18,431 nucleotides of DNA from Phocaeicola_A sp045647865 (GTDB lineage Bacteria > Bacteroidota > Bacteroidia > Bacteroidales > Bacteroidaceae). The DNA lies in contig JAZRMW010000011.1 in the NCBI GenBank assembly GCA_045647865.1, positions 1 through 18,431 of the forward strand, in the 5' to 3' direction. Below are positions 1 to 7,000 of the stretch, piece by piece. Below the pieces are notes generated by a model, which did no database searches, was not told where the DNA came from, and saw only the letters and a list, made by a program, of their open reading frames with translations. The position numbers and the translations under genes are program-made. Within the stretch, counting starts at the first letter, position 1. Each line of letters opens with the position of its first letter.

Positions 1-140
1 TACGTTTTTAGGAAAAAGGTCAACCTCTCCAGTGAAAGTGGTCAACTTTACTCAGACGAGGCGGTCAACCAAATCCGTATGGGTAAGCAAGTGTTAAAAA
101 ACAAGGCTTAAAAGGAGTCAACCTTATTTAGGAAAAGACA
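1..140. mobile_element. Probable end of an IS21-family insertion sequence
   Basis: The motif GGTCAAC occurs at 18-24, 40-46 and 63-69, a spacing of 22-23 bp, and a variant AGTCAAC lies at 116-122. TTTAGGAAAA occurs near both sides of the block (8-16 and 127-136). Read on the minus strand the block would begin TGTCTTTTCC at base 140. Several spaced terminal repeats and a TG...CA boundary are typical of IS21-family ends, with istA/istB expected to lie off the left edge. No transposase is visible, so the family call is an inference from the repeat pattern alone. Confidence 0.4.
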
Positions 141-146
141 CCAAAA

Positions 147-352
147 TGTAAGATTGTCAGATTAAGAAATGTCAGATTTTTGTATGGCATATCCTGAATG
201 AATGGGGGAGATTTAAGGTATTATATATATAATATATATAAATATATATTATATATATAATAAATATTATTTACAATATTTTCTATTTTTTCCTCCCCTA
301 TTGAGGAGTGGCTCATAGAAAATCTGACATTTCTTAATCTGACAATCTTACA
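147..352. repeat. Three-tier palindromic element with 34-bp perfect inverted repeats
   Basis: Bases 147-180 are perfectly complementary to 319-352 (34 bp). Inside, 201-210 pairs with 293-302 with one G-T wobble. The centre, 219-239 against 242-262, is a perfect 21-bp palindrome made almost only of A and T. The whole could extrude as a cruciform of about 206 nt or fold as one long RNA hairpin. There is no ORF inside. It resembles a MITE or another palindromic mobile repeat, but I see no clear target-site duplication. The outer arms are seen directly; the element's identity is unknown. Confidence 0.7.
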
Positions 353-676
353 CATTGCGTCGGGTTAGCGCCAATAATTTGCTACCCTATCCGTGAAAAA
401 TTTTTCTTGGATATTCCCAAAATTTCGCTCATGTATGCCCCCACTCGTCGCTACAAGGTAAGGGATGCATATAACCGACGCCCTCCCCAGCACCCTAATC
501 CTTACACCGGACACAACACAATGAATTTTCCCTACAATCAGACAAGACAAAGGGCTAATGCACCCTCGATTATCCCCAATAAAACGCTTGACCTCTCTTT
601 TGAAATCGCTAAAAAAAGTCCGCAACGAAAATTTATTCACTCCCACATTATCAATGCATTACATATTGTAGAATGT
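353..676. other. Gene-poor intergenic stretch, nothing recognised
   Basis: Open frames of 90 codons (407-679 plus, TTG start) and 93 codons (365-646 minus) cover the same bases. Neither resembles a family I know, neither has a promoter placed to serve it, and each is the shadow of the other, so I call no gene here. A perfect TAATTTTG box lies at 677-684 on the plus strand, but no -33 partner is visible. The stretch could be a decayed gene or plain spacer. Confidence 0.4.
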
Positions 677-702
677 TAATTTTGAAACGACATGGGCGAA
701 AA

Positions 703-735
703 GTTGCAAACCGCCCTTCGGATGTTGTATCTTTG
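703..735 (+). promoter_or_regulatory. Bacteroidetes-type promoter, probably for the HU-like gene
   Basis: TATCTTTG at 728-735 is a perfect match to the -7 consensus TAnnTTTG. GTTG at 703-706 can serve as the -33 element with a 21-nt spacer. The nearest gene downstream in this direction starts at 1038, which implies a leader of nearly 300 nt that contains the GC-rich inverted repeats. Assigning the promoter to that gene is inference. Confidence 0.55.
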
Positions 736-747
736 CGGTAGGAAACA

Positions 748-1019
748 GACCCACCCCCTGCCCCTCCCTCTATGGAGGGGAAGGATAACAGACCCACCCC
801 CATGCCCCTCCCTCTATGGAGGGGAGTAGATAGTGCTGCAGAACTGGACACTCCCCTGCCATAAATTGTTGAAGCCGGTAACAACAATCGAAGGGAGCAA
901 AAGGCGAAGGGTCAAACAACGAGACAACAACAACCAATCATTAACCAAGGACCACCTCCTACTTCAAGGATAACAACATTTCACTCCCCTCCATAGAGGG
1001 AGGGGCAAGGGGGAGGGTC
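748..1019. repeat. GC-rich intergenic repeats, two direct copies and one inverted
   Basis: A roughly 36-bp unit containing CCCTCCCTCTATGGAGGGG occurs at 748-784 and 791-826, and in inverted orientation at 984-1019. The arms 791-826 and 984-1019 match at 34 of 36 positions, so a leader transcript could form a very stable long stem ending about 18 nt before the HU-like start codon. Each unit also contains its own short palindrome. These look like the dispersed intergenic repeats common in Bacteroidales genomes. Confidence 0.75.
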
Positions 1020-1037
1020 CGCAAAACCTTAACTACT

Positions 1038-1556
1038 ATGGCAATCAAACTGAAAGCAAGAGAACAGAAACAGTATGTGGGCAAGTATGCAGGACAGTAC
1101 CGCTACGTGATGTCCACCGAACTCTACAACAAACTCACCGAACGCAAGGTGTTGGCCGAGGCGGCCATGCGAAGCGGTATCAGTCAGGGCACCATCAACG
1201 CGGCATGGGCAGCTATCGGCGAGGTCATCAAGGCGTGGGCCACTGAGGGTCACTCCGTAGCTGTGCCGGGATTGGGAACGATGCGATTCGGCGTTCGCGC
1301 CACCAGTGTAGCGGATGTGTCGGAAGTGAGCAGCTCGCTCATCACCTGCCGAAGAGTCATCTTCACTCCCTCGACGGACATCAAGGATGAGTTGGCCAAC
1401 ACGGCCATCAACATCACCTGCTACGACCGCGACGGAAACGTCATCAAGCAGGTAGCCTCCGACGACGAGGGCAACGTCGAGGACCCCGAAGACCCGAGCA
1501 ATGGCGGTGGCACCAGCGGAGGAAGTGGCAATGATGATGGAAATAATCCGTTGTAA
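1038..1556 (+). CDS. HU-like (histone-like) DNA-binding protein, Bacteroidetes type
   Basis: The protein has 172 residues. Roughly the first 125 residues look like the HU/IHF-related family found in Bacteroidetes ('DNA-binding protein, histone-like, putative'): a basic N-terminus, a helical region around residues 30-70, then VPGLGTMRFGV, which corresponds to the GFG-type turn of HU. The last 30 or so residues are acidic and rich in Gly, Ser, Asp and Asn, probably disordered, a usual tail for this subfamily. The family is expected to bind DNA and shape the nucleoid; the target here is unknown. The ATG at 1038 is chosen because the family begins MAIKxKxRxxK. The gene sits between GC-rich repeats on its 5' side and an ATCCGCG repeat array on its 3' side, and it looks GC-richer than its neighbours. 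The smalltalk gene lies 0.7 kb downstream, a frequent partner. Confidence 0.88.
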   Translation: MAIKLKAREQKQYVGKYAGQYRYVMSTELYNKLTERKVLAEAAMRSGISQGTINAAWAAIGEVIKAWATEGHSVAVPGLGTMRFGVRATSVADVSEVSSSLITCRRVIFTPSTDIKDELANTAINITCYDRDGNVIKQVASDDEGNVEDPEDPSNGGGTSGGSGNDDGNNPL

Positions 1557-1565
1557 ACTCTAAAA

Positions 1566-1679
1566 TTTTTTAGACGCGGATGACGCGGATGACGCGGATT
1601 AAAAATTTGCCATGCGGCACTGATTTTAGGCGCGGATTACGCGGATTACGCGGATTAAAAAGTTTGCCATGCGGGTGCA
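1566..1679 (-). repeat. Two units of the 57-59-bp ATCCGCG repeat, inverted orientation
   Basis: Two copies lie at about 1566-1622 and 1623-1679. Each has three 9-bp subrepeats GCGGATKAC followed by a TTAAAAA-TTTGCCATGCGG segment. They are the reverse complement of the longer array at 1883-2210, so the two blocks face each other across the 1690-1836 palindromes. An open frame crosses the block only because the subrepeat length is a multiple of three. Confidence 0.8.
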
Positions 1680-1689
1680 AAAGTAACTA

Positions 1690-1836
1690 CCACTCTCCCT
1701 CTAAGTTAGAGGGAGTCCCCGAAGGGGGAGGGCGTGTGTCTATAAAGCCTGCATATTCACTCCGCCATAAAGCCAACATTCTCACAGACTCCTCCGGCCT
1801 TAAGGCCACCTCCCCTAACTTAGGGGAGGAGCTATA
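1690..1836. repeat. Palindromic spacer between the two repeat blocks
   Basis: CTCCCTCTAA and TTAGAGGGAG flank a single G, forming a 21-nt near-palindrome near 1694-1714. CCTCCCCTAA and TTAGGGGAGG flank a single C near 1809-1829. GGCCTTAAGGCC, a perfect palindrome, lies just before the second. These resemble other short intergenic palindromes of Bacteroidales. No gene is visible. Confidence 0.65.
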
Positions 1837-1882
1837 GTTACTCCGCTCCTTAATAATTGACCACTCAAGATGAAAAAAAATA

Positions 1883-2210
1883 AATCCGCGTCATCCGCGT
1901 CATCTGCGTCTAAAAAATCCGCACCCGCATGGCAAACTTAATCCGCGAAATCCGCGAAATCCGCGCCTAAAAAATCAGCACCCGCATGGCAAACTTAATC
2001 CGCGAAATCCGCGTAATCCGCGCCTAAAAAGAATCAGCACCCGCATGGCAAACTTAATCCGTGTAATCCGCGTAATCCGCGCCTAAAAAGAATCAGCACC
2101 CGCATGGCAAACTTAATCCGCGAAATCCGCGTAATCCGCGCCTAAAAAGAATCAGCCCGCATGGTAAATTATAATCCGCGTCATCCGCGTCATCCGCGTC
2201 TAAAAAATTA
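1883..2210 (+). repeat. Five and a half tandem 57-59-bp ATCCGCG repeat units
   Basis: Units start at 1883, 1940, 1997, 2056, 2115 and 2173, the last one partial. Each unit has three 9-bp subrepeats (variants of ATCCGCGTA, ATCCGCGAA, ATCCGCGTC), then CCTAAAAAGAATC and CACCCGCATGGCAAACTT. The outermost units use the TCATCCGCGTC variant, and the inner ones the TAA or AAA variants. There are no unique spacers, so this is not a CRISPR array. Three TTAAACCTTAAA-like words follow at about 2231-2261, before the smalltalk gene. Confidence 0.85.
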
Positions 2211-2268
2211 AAATCGCCATCTCCGCTACGCTTAAACCTTAAACTTTAAACCTTAAACCTTTACCACT

Positions 2269-2364
2269 ATGAACAAACGTGAAATTTGGAAAATTGTGAT
2301 TCAGACACTCATCACCGTGCTTACGGCGATTGGTACAAGCCTGGGAGTGATTAGTTGTGTATAG
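2269..2364 (+). CDS. Smalltalk family microprotein
   Basis: This 31-codon frame reads MNKREIWKIV, then a hydrophobic stretch IQTLITVLTAIGTSLGV, ending ISCV. It matches my memory of the Bacteroidetes 'smalltalk protein' family of about 31-34 residues, usually beside HU-like DNA-binding genes and N-acetylmuramoyl-L-alanine amidase genes. It has a short charged N-terminus, one probable membrane helix and a Cys next to the C-terminus. Its function is not known. Here the HU-like gene lies upstream beyond the repeat array, but no amidase gene follows: the next gene is a convergent peptidase. The terminator at 2430-2459 closes the transcript. Confidence 0.75.
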   Translation: MNKREIWKIVIQTLITVLTAIGTSLGVISCV

Positions 2365-2429
2365 CGACTAATGACTGGCGGATAGTGGGGCATGCGGCAC
2401 GAAAAGCCCCCACCCTCTCTACACACGAA

Positions 2430-2459
2430 AAAGGGCATCCCATGTTCGGGGTGCCCTTT
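2430..2459. terminator. Bidirectional rho-independent terminator
   Basis: AAAGGGCATCCC (2430-2441) pairs with GGGGTGCCCTTT (2448-2459) over 12 bp with one G-U, around a 6-nt loop. On the minus strand the stem runs into five T residues, so it best fits the end of the peptidase transcript, while also serving the smalltalk transcript on the plus strand. Confidence 0.75.
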
Positions 2460-2490
2460 GTGTATTCACTCGTAGCCAGTAACTGACAAA

Positions 2491-3879
2491 TCACTCTTCC
2501 TCAGCGAACATGGGGTCCCAAGCTGGCAGGCGGATGGGCTTCTGCTTGAGTACATCCATGACCTTGGCGGGGACGTACTTCTTGTTCACCACGAGGCGGA
2601 ACATATATTCGTTGAACCACTCATCCGTCATGATCAGATGACCACGATAGCCGGATGAGGCTCCCCAGCTGTTTTCGACCATCCACTTCTTGAAGGTGCC
2701 ATCCTCGGCCACATCCACAGCCATGAGGGTCATGGCGTGAGAGGAGCCGCTATCGAAGGTCTGAATGCGCTGCTTCTTGTCCATACCGAAAGTGACTCCA
2801 AACAGAGATTCGTAGTCATAATTATTCATATCCAAAGAGCCACGTTTCGAATCGAGCTGCTTGGCTACATCACAAGAGAAATACATCATCGTACTGTCCT
2901 TGATGCTGGCAAAAGCCATCTGCTTGATTTCTTCAATAGGGAGATTGATGTAGAGCCAATTATGTCCGTCATAGACGTGACGATCGAAGTCGATTTCATA
3001 CACTTTCCAATAATCACGGCTGGGGTCGTTCATCAGCATGACGTAGTCGGCATTGAGGTCTTCGCCAATCCACTCTTTGTAAAAACTTTGTGGTGTATAT
3101 TTCTTCGGTTCGCCCGTGGCTTTTCCGCTGGCATCCTTGGGTGCCCAAGTGAACTCCTTCACCGGTTCGCCCATCGAGAGGACGAGCATACGATAGACGG
3201 TGCCGAGCATCTCGGTCTTCATCTTTTCGAGTTCCTTTTTACCCCCCTTAGCATCACGAAGCTGGAGGGCGTACTCACGGAGTTTCTCCTTAATGAGGGA
3301 AGTGACACGCGAGGTGTTGTTGGTGTTGAAGGTCTCGGGCATCACCTCGGCGGGCACAATACCATACTTGGCCACGAGGTCGGCCACACCGGTGTAGGTT
3401 CCTCCATCGCTCAAAGGATGTTTCAAAAGCCACTCCACCATCTGGTCGGTAAGGGGGCGCTCACGGGTGTCAATAATCCCTTGGAGGAAGAGGTTGGACT
3501 TCTCCAGCTGATCCCAAAAGAATGAATACCCTTGTGAGAACTCGCACTGGCTCCAGCCATGACGGGCCATTGCTTTTGCACGAAGCACGTTGAACCCCGT
3601 AAAAAGCCAACAACGGCCACTCTGCTCCTGATCGGTAATCCCATTGGAATTGACGCGGTGGCTGAAATGGGTATCCAGTCCGCCACGGAGATTCTCCTGG
3701 CTGAGAGCCAAAGTACGGACATCGTTGGCCGCAATCGCATTCATGAGAGCACGGTCGGTGGTGCTACCTTCGTAGGCGGAGGTAATCTGTTTCAGCATAT
3801 CGGAGCTGATGCCGCCCTGCTGAGCATAAACGCCTACAGAGGCTGCCAGCAGGAATGAAAACATGGTTTTTCGGTTCAT
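2491..3879 (-). CDS. Secreted bleomycin-hydrolase-like cysteine aminopeptidase (peptidase C1B)
   Basis: The protein has 462 residues from the ATG at 3879. The longer reading from 3948 adds 23 residues ahead of the signal peptide and is unlikely. Residues 1-20 (MNRKTMFSFLLAASVGVYAQ) form a Sec signal peptide, so the mature enzyme should act in the periplasm or outside. The papain-fold catalytic residues of the C1B family are visible: Gln84 (oxyanion) and Cys90 in QEQSGRCWLF, His381 in SHAMTLMAV, and Asn403 in VENSWG. The family removes N-terminal residues from peptides (aminopeptidase C, bleomycin hydrolase); classical members are cytosolic, and exported versions are common in Bacteroidetes. 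A probable role is scavenging peptides. It is transcribed divergently from tamB and alone in its unit. No strong -7 box is seen; the closest is a GTTCTTTG-like word about 40 nt upstream. Confidence 0.9.
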   Translation of the reverse strand: MNRKTMFSFLLAASVGVYAQQGGISSDMLKQITSAYEGSTTDRALMNAIAANDVRTLALSQENLRGGLDTHFSHRVNSNGITDQEQSGRCWLFTGFNVLRAKAMARHGWSQCEFSQGYSFFWDQLEKSNLFLQGIIDTRERPLTDQMVEWLLKHPLSDGGTYTGVADLVAKYGIVPAEVMPETFNTNNTSRVTSLIKEKLREYALQLRDAKGGKKELEKMKTEMLGTVYRMLVLSMGEPVKEFTWAPKDASGKATGEPKKYTPQSFYKEWIGEDLNADYVMLMNDPSRDYWKVYEIDFDRHVYDGHNWLYINLPIEEIKQMAFASIKDSTMMYFSCDVAKQLDSKRGSLDMNNYDYESLFGVTFGMDKKQRIQTFDSGSSHAMTLMAVDVAEDGTFKKWMVENSWGASSGYRGHLIMTDEWFNEYMFRLVVNKKYVPAKVMDVLKQKPIRLPAWDPMFAEEE

Positions 3880-3982
3880 ATCATGAAAGTTTTTAATTTG
3901 TATATATTTATTTTTTCGACAAAGAACGGAATTATTTTCGTTACACACAAGAAAAGTATAGGAGAAAAAGAAATAAATTACT

Positions 3983-3990
3983 TATCTTTG
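3983..3990 (+). promoter_or_regulatory. -7 promoter box for tamB
   Basis: TATCTTTG is a perfect TAnnTTTG match 30 nt before the GTG at 4021. Transcription would start near 3996, inside the longer open frame that begins at 3883, which argues for the GTG start. No clear -33 TTTG is present at the expected distance. Confidence 0.6.
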
Positions 3991-4020
3991 CGCATTAAAT
4001 ACAAGAAAACAGATAGAATT

Positions 4021-7000
4021 GTGACCCAAAACATATTCAAATTCCTAAAAACCGTCATCATCACCTTGGTAGCACTATACGGTTTGCTGGTGATACTACT
4101 GAAAATTCCAGTAGTACAGGAGCAACTGACAATAGTCGTCCAACGTCAACTGACCACTATACTGGATACACCTGTAGGCATCGAACACATCAACATAGGG
4201 TATCCCGACCGTATCATACTGGACAATGTATCCATTAAGGACCTACAAGGAGAGCAACTCCTGCAGGTTGCCCGCCTGAGTGCACGATTCGAATGGATGC
4301 CCCTCTTACGCGATGGACGTATTTCCATCCATACGGCACAAATCTTCGGCCTGCAGGCCAACATCAACCGGCAATATCCAAAGGCTCCATTGAATCTGCA
4401 ATTCATTATCGACCGATTATCTACACCCAAAGACACGACATCAGAAAACAAACTGGACTTACGCATAAACAGCCTGCTTGTGCGCCGTTCAAAGGTGAAC
4501 TACGACGTAGTATCCGAAAAAAAGACTCCCGAGAGATTCAACCCCAATCACCTGGCATTCAGCAATATCAATGCAAACATTTCCTTAAAGGCGCTCAACA
4601 AAGACTCTGTTAATCTACATATCAAAAGATTTGATTTCAAAGAACACAGTGGATTCACACTCAAAGGGTTGGAAGCACACATGACAGGAAACAAAAGGGG
4701 AATACACCTACAAGATTTCAAACTGAATTTACCACAGAGCCATCTCTCGTTGAATGAGCTGAAAATGGATTTTCAGAATGACTCTATACCTTTCCGAAAT
4801 TTCATCATGAACGGAGGATTGGCAAAAGGTTCGCATCTGACCCCTTCTGACATTGCCAGTTTTATCCCTGCATTGTCAAACTTCAAGAGTAAACTCAACC
4901 TTTCTATTCCCCAAATCAATGCTTCACAAAGGCATGCGGAAGTCATGTCTTTTAAAGTTTCGTCCCCTCAACAAGAAGTAAATCTGGAAATGACAGACAT
5001 CGGCATTTACTTTACAGGGGAAACACCTTATGTGAAAGCTGTTTTGAAAAATGCATCTATCAATGCCAACGGTTTCGAATTCCTATTGAAAAACTTTGGT
5101 AAAGAGAACGAACCACCCACAAACCTTCACTCCATACAAAACCTACAACTGGAGGGCACATTAGAAGGTCCTATCAACCAAGTCAAGACACACATGGCAT
5201 TGACGACCGGAATAGGAAATATGGAAGCGGATGCCACACTGGGGCTTTCTCCTCAAGGCGCATTGGCTTCATGCGAAGGTAATATCAACTCAGCAGGCAT
5301 GGATTTGAGCAAGTTGCTCGGTGAAAAAGCCCCATTAGGAAATGTTTCAATGGAGCTTTATTTCAACGGAAACATGAATGGAGAGATACCACAAGTTTAC
5401 GTAAAAGGAACTTTTCCCACATTAAACTTCAACAACTACGAATACCAACGCATTCATCTGGACGGTATCATCAAACCTTATATATACGAAGGAATATTCT
5501 CTTTGGATGACCCCAACGGATCCATGTATGCACACGGTTATGCCGACTTTACAGATAAATGGTCCAACATACAAGCCAACATCAAAATCCGGAATTTCCG
5601 CCCACACGACCTCCTGTTGACCGAAGAACGGGAAGGATTTGGATACAGTGCCAACATTTCGGCCGATTTCAGTGGAAATTCACCAGACAACATCATTGGA
5701 GAATTACGCATCGACAGTTTGTTGACAACTACTCCCAAAGACACATTCCTGATGAAAGAACTCACGATGAATGCCAATGTTGCTGCTGATGGAGGACATC
5801 GGATATTGAGTATCAACAGCGACTTCATGAACGCGTTCGTCGAAGGAGAATTGGAAGTGGAGAAATTAACGGAAGACCTCACCCGTATCGTGGGAGAAAA
5901 TCTTCCCTCATTGACAACACCCTCAACAAAGAGATATACAACGGCCCGAAAGGGAGACAATAATTTCACCGTTGACATCAATCTACAAGCCAGTAAATTC
6001 TACCCTTACGTATTGGGTATTCCACTGGAAATCAAACCATCAATGACCGTTAATGGATTTATCAATAGCGATGAAAACCTAATGGAGCTTACAGGAAACG
6101 TTTATCATCTGACATATAACGGCAATGAATATGAAAGCGGTTCCTTCAAATATCGGAAGACGGAGGAAAGGAGTACTGTCAATGTACAAATATCCAAACA
6201 TCAGAAGAACAATGAACGAATGACGATGATGTTGAATGCAAACGCTGAAAATGATAGCCTGAAAACCAAATTCAACTGGGGAAACGATGCAATAACCACC
6301 TATGCAGGGACGTTGAATGCCGAAGCGACCTTTGCTCGCAACCAGTCTGACATGTTAACGACACTCATTAAAATCAGCCCCTCGGATGTCATCATCAACG
6401 ATTCAATATGGAAAGTCTCAGAATCTACCATCCGCATTGATTCAGGACATGTCCATATCGACAACTTCGGTGCCCAGAATGAAAACCAACATTTGGCAAT
6501 AAACGGAAGTCTTACCGACCGGCCGACCGACTCCCTTACGATAGACCTCAATCGAATAGCCATAGAATACATCCTCGACATCGTACGATTCAATGCGGTT
6601 GAATTCTCCGGATTGGCTACGGGTAAAGTTTATGTCAAATCGCCCTTTGATGGCCTGCAAGCACATACACACCTGAATGTCCAGAATTTCCACTTCAACA
6701 ACGGACTTTTGGGAGATATGGACGTAACAGGAAAATGGGATAAAGAAATAGGTATCCTAATCGATGCCGACATACGGGAAGGAAATGTTGCACACACAAC
6801 AGTGAATGGATTCATCAGCCCCCAACAAAATGGACTTGACCTGCAAATCGATGCGAATGAAACCAATCTGACATTCCTCAACTCGTTCCTCGGAGGAATC
6901 TTTTCCGATATCGAAGGAAGAGCGAAAGGAAACGTGCGCCTATATGGAAATTTCAAAAATTTAAATCTGATAGGAGATGCTGTAGGTACGGTCGGCCTCA

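Noticed and set aside
365..679. Two overlapping small frames on opposite strands
   Set aside because: Neither has a recognisable domain, a placed promoter or a start context, and they shadow each other.
1580..1837. 85-codon frame through the repeat block
   Set aside because: It is open only because the 9-bp subrepeats are a multiple of three; the product is repeats of MTR/GLRGL-like words and resembles nothing known.
1566..2210. CRISPR array
   Set aside because: Units of 57-59 bp abut each other with no unique spacers, the units are themselves made of 9-bp subrepeats, and both orientations occur. No cas genes are near.
2737..3525. 262-codon frame antisense to the peptidase
   Set aside because: The minus-strand peptidase has its catalytic residues and signal peptide intact; the antisense frame has no family resemblance and arises from codon bias.
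3880..3948. Upstream start of the peptidase, adding 23 residues
   Set aside because: The extension lies before a complete Sec signal peptide and overlaps the divergent regulatory region.
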